DNA of 64,000 bases from positions 1,885,501-1,949,500 of the forward strand of contig NZ_CP072865.1 of assembly GCF_017948245.1 (NCBI RefSeq). Reading direction: 5' to 3'. Below the pieces are notes generated by a model. The model worked only from the letters and a program-made list of their open reading frames with translations. It was not told the origin of the DNA and did not search any database. Both the position numbers and the translations under genes were made by a program. Shown piece after piece: positions 1 through 6,963 of the stretch. This DNA is from Rhizobium sp. NLR16a. GTDB lineage: Bacteria; Pseudomonadota; Alphaproteobacteria; Rhizobiales; Rhizobiaceae. Position 1 is the first letter of the stretch, and every line of letters begins with the position of its first letter.

Positions 1-2
1 AA

Positions 3-686
3 GCGGCCATCGAGAAGGGCGTCTATGTTGGTGAACAGCTGGCTCAGTCGAATTGTTCGCCGCGATTGAGGGAAGCCTTCAAGTCACTCCAGGACAAGCT
101 CGAGGCGCGCTCTAACATCATTCAGGTAGGCATGTACAACCAGGCATGTGGACGTGTCTTGAGAGGGGATGTCGAGGAACTTTCGCCCACGCTTTTCGAG
201 CTATTGCGATCACACGTCGAGCTCGTCTTTGCTGCGGCGTCGCAGTTTGAAGATTGGCGGGTATTCCGTGAGAATGCGGTGGACATAGATCGAGACTCCG
301 TCGCCGCACTTTCCCAAAGCACGCTTGCCTTGGTACGAGGTCTTAAAGCACAACCGGACACGGATCCCGATGTAGCGGCCGCTCTCGATACTGTGGTGGG
401 CTGGACACAAGACAAAGCGGCTGACAAACGCGACGTGCTTGCTCTGACCGGCACTCTGCAAAACCTATGGTCTCTCGCTGCCAAATCTGCGCTTGCCAAG
501 GAAGTTGCCAGCGAAGGTCGCAAGCTCGTAGCCAAAGCTATAATCGCAACTCTTCTGGCCGCCACCACGGCCGGCGCGCTCGCTGCCTTCGGCAAGGTGC
601 CTGGAGCGGAGTGGATCGAAACGACCGTCGCATATTTCAAATCTGCGACAGAAAGCCCTGCTGCCGCGCCCGACAATAATCGGTAG
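3..686 (+). CDS. Partial hypothetical protein, C-terminal membrane segment
   Basis: The reading frame is open to the left edge of the window, so the gene starts outside it; an internal TTG at 66 is only the first possible start seen. The visible 227 residues are mostly helical and polar. A hydrophobic stretch near the C-terminus (KAIIATLLAATTAGALAAF) could be one transmembrane helix, leaving a short polar tail. I recognise no family. It could be an accessory gene of the island. The stop at 684-686 is clear, and the lack of stops over 680 bases with ordinary rhizobial codon use supports a real gene. Confidence 0.6.
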   Translation, partial: AAIEKGVYVGEQLAQSNCSPRLREAFKSLQDKLEARSNIIQVGMYNQACGRVLRGDVEELSPTLFELLRSHVELVFAAASQFEDWRVFRENAVDIDRDSVAALSQSTLALVRGLKAQPDTDPDVAAALDTVVGWTQDKAADKRDVLALTGTLQNLWSLAAKSALAKEVASEGRKLVAKAIIATLLAATTAGALAAFGKVPGAEWIETTVAYFKSATESPAAAPDNNR

Positions 687-729
687 CCCCGCCCGAAGGC
701 GAGGCCACGTCATTAAAACCCTGGCACGC

Positions 730-918
730 CTACTGCCTGTACGGCCTATCCCTTTCCGATACTTTGATCCCCTCGCAGCGAAGCTGATCAGAGCCAGACA
801 AGTAGCGGCGCAGGTTGCCGATCTGCATGTTTTTATGTCGAGGGCAGTAGCCGTTTGTTTTATGTGGCTTGCACAGCCCGCAGGCTGCAATGCGTGGACG
901 TTTCCTCTTGTGATGCAT
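730..918 (-). CDS. Small basic Cys/His-rich protein (CGLCKPHK motif)
   Basis: This is a 62-residue very basic protein. Its N-terminal half holds CGLCKPHK followed by a CPRHK group, spaced like a small zinc-binding knuckle. Small rhizobial proteins with a C-x-x-CKPHK core are familiar from genomes of this order but have no known role. The ATG at 918 is preceded by GGAG at a suitable distance, which supports this start. Functions such as nucleic-acid binding are inference only. A perfect inverted repeat (GTGCGCC, 5-base loop) sits just upstream at 940-958. Confidence 0.5.
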   Translation of the reverse strand: MHHKRKRPRIAACGLCKPHKTNGYCPRHKNMQIGNLRRYLSGSDQLRCEGIKVSERDRPYRQ

Positions 919-939
919 TTCGATCTCCGAGCGAAGTCG

Positions 940-958
940 GTGCGCCCCGATGGCGCAC
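940..958. repeat. 7-bp perfect inverted repeat with 5-base loop
   Basis: GTGCGCC and GGCGCAC flank CCGAT. It lies upstream of the small Cys/His protein and downstream of the exported Tyr-rich gene on the minus strand. It has no T-run on either side, so an operator or a weak factor-dependent terminator is as likely as an intrinsic terminator. Confidence 0.35.
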
Positions 959-1083
959 GCGTTTCTGTCGGAGATGGATGGTCGTGCTGTTCATCTGCAC
1001 TCTTTACTACAGCGGCGAGAAACGGAAAAGCCGCCGGCAGGTGACGCCGACGGCGCGCTTGTTGGCCACCCTGGCATTGGCGA

Positions 1084-1428
1084 CTAGAAATCGAAATATA
1101 CGCTCACGCCTGACCGACGATGATACGGGTAATTGCGATAGCCGTAGTCGCGATAAGGGTAGTAATCGCGATAACCATAATAGTCGCGGTGGCCGTAATA
1201 CCGCGGTCGATAGCACGAGCCATAATACCGGCAGTCACGGTAAGCGTACCGGTGTTTCTTCCAGTGGCCATACGCATGTCCATGACCGTGGCGACGGTAA
1301 TGGATCAGATCGACGTCGGCGGCGGACATCGCTATTGATTTCGGCACGACCATCGGCGTGGCGCTTAGCGGCAGGGCGAAAGATGCAGACAAGACCATTG
1401 CTGCAAGTGTGGAAAAAAGCATCTTCAT
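1084..1428 (-). CDS. Exported Tyr/Arg/His-rich small protein
   Basis: This 114-residue protein begins with a clear signal peptide: a basic start, then a hydrophobic core ending at an ALP/SATP-type cleavage site near residue 24. The mature part is dominated by Tyr, Arg, His, Gly and Asp in short imperfect repeats (RYYGHRDYYGYRDYY and variants). Such low-complexity, periplasmic or surface proteins are common in Rhizobiales and mostly uncharacterised. The ATG at 1428 has AAAGGAT upstream. A perfect 18-bp palindrome lies about 30 bases upstream of the start. Function unknown; metal or surface binding would be a guess. Confidence 0.7.
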   Translation of the reverse strand: MKMLFSTLAAMVLSASFALPLSATPMVVPKSIAMSAADVDLIHYRRHGHGHAYGHWKKHRYAYRDCRYYGSCYRPRYYGHRDYYGYRDYYPYRDYGYRNYPYHRRSGVSVYFDF

Positions 1429-1456
1429 CGGCGCATCCTTTCAGGCTGCGATTTTG

Positions 1457-1474
1457 GGTTAATGAGCATTAACC
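1457..1474. promoter_or_regulatory. Palindrome upstream of exported Tyr-rich gene
   Basis: GGTTAATG-AG-CATTAACC is a perfect 8-bp inverted repeat around a 2-base centre, 29 bases upstream of the start of the Tyr-rich gene. The size and position fit an operator for a dimeric regulator. The TTAA half-sites are 6 bases apart, not the 7 expected for CtrA. Confidence 0.4.
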
Positions 1475-1568
1475 TCCGATGAACGGCTACGCGCTTGGAG
1501 GAAGACCGGCCGGCGCGCCGCTGGTGTGGTCGCGGGTGGTGATCGCGCCGGCCATTGGTGTTCGGTTA

Positions 1569-1606
1569 GCGCTCGGTCGCGTCATGCGGCGACTGCGACC
1601 GAGCGC
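1569..1606 (-). terminator. Strong stem-loop after HNH gene
   Basis: A 12-bp perfect stem (GCGCTCGGTCGC / GCGACCGAGCGC) with a 14-base loop lies 24 bases past the stop codon of the HNH gene on the minus strand. No long T-run follows, so termination is likely but not of the classic intrinsic form. Confidence 0.5.
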
Positions 1607-1629
1607 TTGTCGGCCAGGGCGGGCCGAGC

Positions 1630-1929
1630 TTAGAATTTGCAGCCGGCGATGAATTCCCAAAATTCGCCCCGCCGGTACGTCTTGAAGGTGAGCCAGTCCA
1701 TTGCAGACCCGCGCATGTCATTGCACTCGCGGCAGGCTGCGGCCATGTTATCAACCTTGGTCCAGCCCTTGCGGCGCTGAGTGATCAGGTGCTCCAGCGT
1801 AGCTGCGCTCTGCGGGATGTGACGGGCGCCGCGAGGTATCAGGATCATCGCGCGATCGCAGTAGCAACACTTGCCGCCCTGCTTCTCGAAAAGATCACGA
1901 ACAAGAGCTCGCTTCACTCCGGTCTTCAT
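1630..1929 (-). CDS. HNH endonuclease
   Basis: This 99-residue protein has the HNH/zinc-finger layout: a CCYC pair near residue 21, a LEHL sequence in the middle (the first H of the fold), then N-x8-CRECN with a Cys pair and Asn/His-region residues. It would cut or nick DNA using one metal ion. The ATG at 1929 has AGGAA upstream. A longer frame to 1995 exists but overlaps the previous gene more. It overlaps the end of the upstream minus-strand gene by 35 bases, so the two are probably cotranscribed. A second HNH protein sits beside the terminase at 30 kb; the two are not alike outside the motif. Confidence 0.8.
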   Translation of the reverse strand: MKTGVKRALVRDLFEKQGGKCCYCDRAMILIPRGARHIPQSAATLEHLITQRRKGWTKVDNMAAACRECNDMRGSAMDWLTFKTYRRGEFWEFIAGCKF

Positions 1930-2203
1930 TTGGGTTCCTGCATGCGGTGAGATGGCTTCCTTCGACCGTGCGGAACGGGCGGCCAGCCATGTCACCGGTG
2001 ATCAGTTGGATTTCGTAAATCTCTCTTCCCATCGCCGACCGAGAGCGCCTCATCACGGTTGCGACGTTTTGGCCGAAAGCCACGGTATCGCCTGCAGCGA
2101 AACGAAACTCCTTGGCGTGGTAAACTCGAGTTGGTCGTCTGCCAAGCAGCGCCCTCGGCAACAAGCTTCTGTCGGCGTGGCTTATCGGTGCATGAATGGT
2201 CAT
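1895..2203 (-). CDS. Hypothetical protein, 102 aa
   Basis: The ATG at 2203 is preceded by GAGGAG at good spacing, so I chose it over the longer frame to 2275. The middle reads as a small beta-rich fold (FRFAAGDTVAF, a long beta pattern, GRPFRTVEGSHL). The C-terminus is polar and Ser/Asn-rich. No family recognised. It is the first gene of a two-gene unit with the HNH protein. Confidence 0.55.
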   Translation of the reverse strand: MTIHAPISHADRSLLPRALLGRRPTRVYHAKEFRFAAGDTVAFGQNVATVMRRSRSAMGREIYEIQLITGDMAGRPFRTVEGSHLTACRNPNEDRSEASSCS

Positions 2204-2331
2204 CGTGGTGCTCCTCGTTGTGTACGTAATTGTTAGTATTTGTATATCGAATGATTTCATGGCGGTCAACAGCAAAATGCGATAAATGTTAGCATGCTGC
2301 GAACGTGCGGCTTGTTATGGAGTGAACTGCA

Positions 2332-2499
2332 ATGGCGAAGACGGCCGCGATCGGCATTCGCATAGAGCCTGAGTTGAAGGATGCCATCGAAATGGCCGCC
2401 AAGGCCGAGCGCCGTTCCGTGGCGTCGTACATCGAAAAATTGATCGCCGATGATCTTGAGAAGCGTGGGCTTCTGCCGATAGCGGAGCGCCACTCCTGA
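2332..2499 (+). CDS. Small ribbon-helix-helix protein
   Basis: A 55-residue protein with the Arc/CopG pattern: a short beta strand (IGIRIEPELKDAIE), helix one rich in Ala/Lys/Glu, a Ser-Val-Ala turn, and helix two (YIEKLIADDLEKRG). Such proteins bind operator DNA as dimers and often act as phage regulators or antitoxins. RBS GGAG lies about ten bases before the ATG. The stop overlaps the next gene's proposed start by three bases, so the pair should be translationally coupled. Confidence 0.65.
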   Translation: MAKTAAIGIRIEPELKDAIEMAAKAERRSVASYIEKLIADDLEKRGLLPIAERHS

Positions 2500-2771
2500 A
2501 ACTTCTTACAATTAAGCAAGCCGCCGAAGCACTCGCCGTTTCTGTCTCGACAATCCGCACTCTAGTCACCGCCGGCGAGCTGGCCTTCATCCAGAAGGGA
2601 ACCGGCGCCGAGCGCCGCCACATGGCGTTTGATCCCGCTGACATCGAAGACTACGTGCGTCGCAAGAAAACCCGCATGGTGCCTGCACAAGCCGACTCAG
2701 TTTCGCACCCGGGACGCCCCAGTAGCTTCCTGGCACAACGCGCAGCTAGGCTGGCCGCGAAGGCCGCTAAG
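2496..2771 (+). CDS. Helix-turn-helix (excisionase-type) protein, probable CTG start
   Basis: The frame encodes KLLTIKQAAEALAVSVSTIR followed by a GELAFIQKGTG wing and a DIEDYVRRKK helix, the standard layout of the excisionase/MerR-like HTH_17 family. The frame is closed by a stop at 2457 and has no ATG, GTG or TTG before the domain. The only near-start codon in the right place is CTG at 2496, overlapping the TGA of the upstream gene. About 91 residues result, with a basic Ala/Arg-rich tail. Either CTG is used through coupling, or a start codon has been lost. Confidence 0.55.
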
Positions 2772-2958
2772 AAGGCAGGTCGGTGAAAAGTCAACGACGC
2801 TCTCCTGACGCTGGCGTGCCTTGACCGACTCGGCGCGATTCAATAGCGCATAGAACTGCGGCCCACCAATCCGCACACCACCATGTGAGGAGACCAACAA
2901 CAAGCTTTCGGCATTCGTGCCGGCGGCAATTTGTTTGTTCTTTTTTGGAGGTGCGCTC

Positions 2959-3261
2959 GTGGAGCCAACCATCCCACTCGATACCATCTACACAGTTGAC
3001 GAAGCTGCCAACCGGTTGCGGTTGACCAACAGAGCGCTCATCAAGATCGCCAGAGAATATGGCTACTGCTCAAGGTCTGGCCGCGACTACCTGTTCTCGG
3101 AAGCTGATCTCTTGGCGATATGGCAGGCTCTACGAGAGCCGGCGAAATCGCCCAAGCCCGCGCCGGTGAAGCCATACATTTCTGATCATAGGCTTTACGA
3201 AAGCCTTCAGAAGCTAACCAGAAAGAAGCTTCCAGCGTCCAAGCGGGCGGTGCGCGCATGA
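2959..3261 (+). CDS. HTH protein, excisionase-like
   Basis: The GTG at 2959 follows a GGAGG at about 7 bases and is preferred to the longer frame from 2917. The 100-residue product starts with TIYTVDEAANRLRLTNRALI, a winged HTH_17 pattern, then a FSEADLLAIW helix. The C-terminal half is basic (KKLPASKRAVRA). It probably binds DNA as a phage regulator or excisionase. Its stop overlaps the ATG of the next gene (ATGA). Confidence 0.65.
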   Translation: MEPTIPLDTIYTVDEAANRLRLTNRALIKIAREYGYCSRSGRDYLFSEADLLAIWQALREPAKSPKPAPVKPYISDHRLYESLQKLTRKKLPASKRAVRA

Positions 3262-3527
3262 TCACAGAACCCCGTCTCATGGGACGAAAGGATGCCGCAG
3301 CTTACTGCGGCATCGCCGAATCGACGTTCTCGCTCTGGGTGGCCACGCACAAGATGCCGCCGTGCATCCCTGGAACCAGGAAGTGGGACAGAAGAGCGAT
3401 CGACGCCAAGCTTGACGAGATCAGCGGTCTCGACGTGATTCCGGCGGAGGATCGATATACCAAGTGGATGCGTGAGAACTCAGGCGAGACCGATCTGCAG
3501 AAGTGGCGGCGCGAACGGGATGCCTGA
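3258..3527 (+). CDS. HTH protein, AlpA-like
   Basis: An 89-residue protein beginning with a RKDAAAYCGIAESTFSLWVA helix-turn-helix, then IPGTRKWDRRAIDAKLDEI, the typical recognition and wing region of AlpA/excisionase proteins. The C-terminal half (YTKWMRENSGETDLQKWRRE) is charged. It is coupled to the previous gene through an ATGA overlap. This makes a run of one RHH and three HTH proteins in 1.2 kb. Confidence 0.65.
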   Translation: MITEPRLMGRKDAAAYCGIAESTFSLWVATHKMPPCIPGTRKWDRRAIDAKLDEISGLDVIPAEDRYTKWMRENSGETDLQKWRRERDA

Positions 3528-3577
3528 CGCGGTCCGCGATAGAGACATCAGACCGTTGGCCGGCTGACGATTGGCGC

Positions 3578-3615
3578 CCGGCATTCTATGAATAAACATG
3601 TGGATTAAATGCCGG
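3578..3615. repeat. 8-bp inverted repeat in a gene-poor gap
   Basis: CCGGCATT and AATGCCGG face each other across 22 bases, about 50 bases past the AlpA-like gene. The gap 3528-3889 holds no reading frame I can support: short frames are broken by stops. The repeat may be a terminator or an operator; there is no T-run. Confidence 0.3.
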
Positions 3616-3889
3616 TCGTGCGCACGGCCTCGGCGATTTCAGCCATAATGCTCTCGCCGCCAAGGGAACGACTGTGCCTGGAAACACAATGATGTCGTCC
3701 CTTAGCGACTGGAGCTGTACCCGCAAAGGAGGGGGATGGTCAGGGCCATTCCCCTCCGGATTAGGCTCAACTAACCTGCTACAAGTCACCTAGTTGCGCA
3801 ACATGCAACGTGTCAAACGTTTCAGTCATCAACAGGCTGGTGAGTTGCCCTCACTGTGTTGAGCAGCCGCCAACCGGAGTCCAGTTAAC

Positions 3890-4177
3890 GTGGCCACCGA
3901 TACCGCCGCTCTCCTCGAAGACGCCGCCGATCGAATTGCGGATGTTTCCCGGGCCGATCTTCAGATCATGCTTCGTCGGGCCGCGCTGCTGTTGCGCAAC
4001 TCGGGATCGATCGCCTTTGATAACGATGTGGAAGAAGCCTTGCGGGATCTGTCCGGCGAATTTGGCAAGACGCGCAACGATACTGTCAGGTATATCGTCC
4101 GGGAGTGGATGGAGCAGAACACCTACCTGCCGGTGCACGAGCTGGACGAAGATGGCGATGTTGATGGGAGTGCATGA
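3890..4177 (+). CDS. Hypothetical protein with RHH-like C-terminus
   Basis: A 95-residue acidic protein starting at GTG. The N-terminal half is two amphipathic helices. The part around GKTRNDTVRYIVREWMEQN resembles the second half of a CopG-type ribbon-helix-helix, but the first strand is not obvious. No firm family. RBS GGAG lies about 12 bases upstream. It precedes two further plus-strand genes with short gaps, suggesting one unit to 4810. Confidence 0.5.
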   Translation: MATDTAALLEDAADRIADVSRADLQIMLRRAALLLRNSGSIAFDNDVEEALRDLSGEFGKTRNDTVRYIVREWMEQNTYLPVHELDEDGDVDGSA

Positions 4178-4195
4178 CGCGTCAGGGAGACAACA

Positions 4196-4405
4196 ATGAC
4201 TATCCGCATAGACCTCATCGATAAGGCCAACCTTCTGCGGGACCAGCTCCGCCTGTTAGAGATGGCGGCGCATGCGGTGGATGACCGCGACCAAAGAAGC
4301 GCGCTTATAGGAGGCTGTGAGCAGGCCAAGGAATTTATGGAAGAATTGCTCGACATGATGCGAAGCATGCCAAAGAGCGAGCCAATCGCGGCAACGAACG
4401 AATAG
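4196..4405 (+). CDS. Small helical hypothetical protein
   Basis: A 69-residue protein predicted to be a helical hairpin: a Leu/Arg-rich first helix and a Glu/Met-rich second helix. The ATG has GGGAGAC upstream. No recognised family. It sits between an RHH-like protein and the secreted nuclease-like gene, with gaps of 18 and 27 bases. Confidence 0.5.
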   Translation: MTIRIDLIDKANLLRDQLRLLEMAAHAVDDRDQRSALIGGCEQAKEFMEELLDMMRSMPKSEPIAATNE

Positions 4406-4432
4406 CTGCGAGCCGGCCGAACAAGAGACTAA

Positions 4433-4810
4433 ATGATGATCGCCGGGCTGATCCTCTGCGCTTCGCTCACGGCAGTCGACGGCGACACCGTGAAATGCGA
4501 CGGGCAGAACATGCGACTGCTGGGAGAAGGTGTTCCGCTCGTCAGCGGCATCGATACGCCGGAGATCGGGAGCCATGCCAAGTGCATTAAGGAACGGAAA
4601 CTCGCCCTGATCGCCAAGGTAAGGCTGAAAGAGCTTTTGGCTGAAAAGGGATTGAGGGTCGTCTTCATCGGCGCGGTGGATCGTACGCCATCGCACCGAC
4701 CGCTCGTTAACATCTACAGAACGAACGGCGAAGAAATCGGCAAGAAGCTGCTCAGGGAAGGTTTCGCGCGGACCTGGAGCCCGAAGCAGCGGAACGATTG
4801 GTGTGATTGA
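4433..4810 (+). CDS. Staphylococcal-nuclease-like (thermonuclease) protein
   Basis: A 125-residue protein. The N-terminus is short and hydrophobic and may be a signal peptide. It is followed by the nuclease hallmarks DGDTVKCDG, MRLLG and GIDTPEI, which supply the calcium-binding Asp residues and the first catalytic region. The later part (LVNIYRTNGEEIGKKLLREG) matches the second half of the SNase barrel. Such proteins cleave DNA or RNA outside the cytoplasm. Rhizobial islands and prophages often carry one. Confidence 0.75.
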   Translation: MMIAGLILCASLTAVDGDTVKCDGQNMRLLGEGVPLVSGIDTPEIGSHAKCIKERKLALIAKVRLKELLAEKGLRVVFIGAVDRTPSHRPLVNIYRTNGEEIGKKLLREGFARTWSPKQRNDWCD

Positions 4811-4857
4811 ACAGTCCAGGCAGAAGCGTTGCGCTAAGACGACGTCGCGATTCGACT

Positions 4858-5247
4858 TCATGGCAAAACAGTAAAAACTCTAATAACTCCGATGAAGTCT
4901 TCCAGTGGGCAACTGCCCGCGACGACGTCCTCGATCTTGCTAGCCCAGAACTCATCATCAGGCATAATTAGGGTGGCTCCATTTTTCGCTAGAAACTCTG
5001 CACTGGCGTGAAACGCTGTTCTTTTGTTGCCTTGTTCGAAGGCGTGCGCCTTCGCGATCCCGAAGAGCATAATGCCAAACGCTCGCACGAGATCTTGGCT
5101 CTCGTAGAGCCAATGGTTCCTTGGCGACATCACGGCGCTTTCCAACGCGCCAAGGTCTCGCAAAAAGTGCGTCTCGCCAGTCCTAAAAACCTGCTGGGCG
5201 TTGATCGTAATCACGCTCTCGACATCTACCCAGATTGGCGTGGTCAT
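4858..5247 (-). CDS. Doc-type toxin (Fic superfamily)
   Basis: This 129-residue protein matches Doc in length and motifs. HFLRDLGALESAVMSPR near residues 27-43 is the conserved N-terminal region, and HAFEQGNKRT at 68-77 is the Fic-fold active site in its Doc form. Doc inactivates EF-Tu by phosphorylation; family members are toxins paired with a small Phd antitoxin. Here the gene overlaps, by ATGA, the end of an upstream 191-residue gene that does not look like Phd. Codon use is more AT-rich than the neighbouring phage structural genes, suggesting separate acquisition. Confidence 0.8.
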   Translation of the reverse strand: MTTPIWVDVESVITINAQQVFRTGETHFLRDLGALESAVMSPRNHWLYESQDLVRAFGIMLFGIAKAHAFEQGNKRTAFHASAEFLAKNGATLIMPDDEFWASKIEDVVAGSCPLEDFIGVIRVFTVLP

Positions 5248-5819
5248 CTAGCCAAGTATGCCGTGACTATTGGATATCGTTTATTTAGGTCTTCCCGAAT
5301 AGCCGCTTCATCACCGGCAATGGCTCGGGCTTGTTCCCGAATCTTACTATCGATCTTCGGCTGAATCTCCTGCTGAAGATAAGAGATAAAGGCCTCTTCT
5401 ATTCCCACCGCCTGCTCGTGCGCTTTGATAGATTCAGCGCTTTTTGCGCGAAAGTATCTCCGCTTGCTCGGGTCGCTAATGCGAGCGGCACGCTGATCGA
5501 TAAGTTGCTGCATTTGTTGGAGGACCTGACGCGAGCGCAAGACGTTTTTATACGCGCTCGTGCCGTAATCCAGGCAAGCAAGTCTCAAGCCTATCAGGGC
5601 CGCTCTATTGTTGTCTTGAATCGCACTTTCAACCTCCCGAGCGAGGCCTGCTCGATCGAGTGCATCAGCAGAGCGAAGTTTAAGGACAAATTTTGCGAAA
5701 CCCCGCGCGTAAGCGGCTGCCACCTCTCCCGGGTCGGCATCCAGCGACGGCCAATCCGGATTGAGGAAGTCCTCGAACCTTTTCACCCGCTCTTTTAAGA
5801 GTGCTGCAGACATCGCCAT
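5244..5819 (-). CDS. Unknown protein coupled to Doc toxin
   Basis: A 191-residue, mostly helical protein; the ATG at 5819 follows AAAGG. It has long charged helices and a stretch ISDPSKRRYFRAKSAESI that could be a linker. The stop overlaps the Doc start, so the two are one operon with this gene first, the position normally held by an antitoxin. It lacks the Phd/YefM N-terminal DNA-binding pattern and is more than twice the size of Phd. It could be an unrelated antitoxin, a cofactor, or an independent gene. I recognise no family. Confidence 0.6.
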   Translation of the reverse strand: MAMSAALLKERVKRFEDFLNPDWPSLDADPGEVAAAYARGFAKFVLKLRSADALDRAGLAREVESAIQDNNRAALIGLRLACLDYGTSAYKNVLRSRQVLQQMQQLIDQRAARISDPSKRRYFRAKSAESIKAHEQAVGIEEAFISYLQQEIQPKIDSKIREQARAIAGDEAAIREDLNKRYPIVTAYLAR

Positions 5820-5918
5820 CAATACCTTTTCATCAATAGATACGGCATCATTAGCTCATGTTCAATCGCCGCCAGTGCAGAGTGGCGTCTCTTAGACATG
5901 CTTGCTGTAAAACAAAGC

Positions 5919-5951
5919 AGCCGCCTCCCCGGCTAAGGAGAGGCGGCTGGC
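5919..5951 (-). terminator. Intrinsic terminator, minus strand
   Basis: AGCCGCCTC and GAGGCGGCT form a 9-bp perfect stem. On the minus strand it is followed by a T-rich run (GCTTTGTTTT). It would stop transcripts coming leftward from the phage late genes before they enter the Doc operon. Confidence 0.6.
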
Positions 5952-6015
5952 GGTTGCGGCTAGACTAATCTCCGCCCTCCTGCTCAGATGGCGCATCTTG
6001 GCGGGAGCAATAACA

Positions 6016-6867
6016 ATGCATGAGAATTCACCGTGCTACTGCGGTAGCAGACGCAAATTTAAGAAATGCTGCGGCGCTCGCGGCGGGGGAATATCAAACC
6101 AGTTTTTTGTCGCGGCCGGTGAGGCTAACCCTTCATTGGGAGAACTCATTTCAAAGGTCAGAGCATTTTTCGATCGCTCGTTTTCAGGAACAATCCAGCA
6201 AGGGCTCACGTCAGATTACGTGATAGGAGGAGATAAGTTTATTGACCGCGCCAGCGTGTCAATCGTTACGCGCGATCCTGATCGCGCGTTTGTTTATTTA
6301 GCCCATGAGTTGTTACATCTAGATTTGCATGCCCGCGGCTACGGCATATATCGGGGTTGGCCTGGTTTAGCGCCTAAAGTCGCCAACGCAGCCCAGGCTT
6401 TCAAGCGAGACCTAGAAGACCTTGTTAATCAAATGCACCATCTGATTTTCTTCGAGCAATTCGTCGAAATGGGTTTTCCGCCGGCTCTTTTTGTGCTGCC
6501 AGTCGCGCCACCTCAAGATTATTCTGAGTTCTCAAAGATCCACAAGGCCATGGGATTCCCGGAGCTTCATGGGTTTCTTCGGCTTTGGTGGGCACATGAG
6601 GCCATTCGGCACTATCTCGCTCCTATGCAGGGACAACCCGATGAATCACGAAAAGTCGACATTATAATCGGCCAGGCGATGTCAGTTTTCCATGATTTTG
6701 ACTGCACATGGTCAGATATCGTTCGTTGGGTCGATAACGGTGGTTTTAAAAAACCCGAGGGATACATTCCCGCATTCAATAATCTCGCTACTATACTTGC
6801 CATGCCCCGTCCGACATTCGCGTCAATAGATCCCCGCACATTGGCTATACAAACTCTGCCACTGTAG
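6016..6867 (+). CDS. SEC-C zinc-binding protein with HExxH metallopeptidase-like motif
   Basis: This 283-residue protein opens with CYCGSRRKFKKCCG (residues 7-20), a SEC-C-type zinc motif. At residues 97-101 it has HELLH in a helix (YLAHELLHLDLHARGYG), the HExxH core of zinc metallopeptidases; a downstream helix (NQMHHLIFFEQ) might give the third ligand. I know no named family with this pairing. The ATG at 6016 has GGGAG nine bases upstream; an earlier TTG at 5998 lacks one. It is more AT-rich than its neighbours and is read against the late genes, like a phage moron. A host-interaction or defence role is inference. Confidence 0.7.
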   Translation: MHENSPCYCGSRRKFKKCCGARGGGISNQFFVAAGEANPSLGELISKVRAFFDRSFSGTIQQGLTSDYVIGGDKFIDRASVSIVTRDPDRAFVYLAHELLHLDLHARGYGIYRGWPGLAPKVANAAQAFKRDLEDLVNQMHHLIFFEQFVEMGFPPALFVLPVAPPQDYSEFSKIHKAMGFPELHGFLRLWWAHEAIRHYLAPMQGQPDESRKVDIIIGQAMSVFHDFDCTWSDIVRWVDNGGFKKPEGYIPAFNNLATILAMPRPTFASIDPRTLAIQTLPL

Positions 6868-6963
6868 GTGTTTTCATCAAAGGATTGCATCTGCCTCAGT
6901 TGATCGAACAAGGCGCGGTGTTGCTCAAGGGTGGAGCCCTTATTGCTGCCGCTCGTATAGAAA

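Noticed and set aside
855..1472. 205-residue plus-strand frame
   Set aside because: It is the shadow of the exported Tyr-rich protein, which has a signal peptide and RBS on the other strand; the plus product is Ser/Arg-rich noise.
3597..3647. Short frame MWIKCRSC... in the gap after the AlpA-like gene
   Set aside because: It stops after 16 codons; a CxxC start suggests a broken zinc-ribbon gene, but the later frames do not join cleanly.
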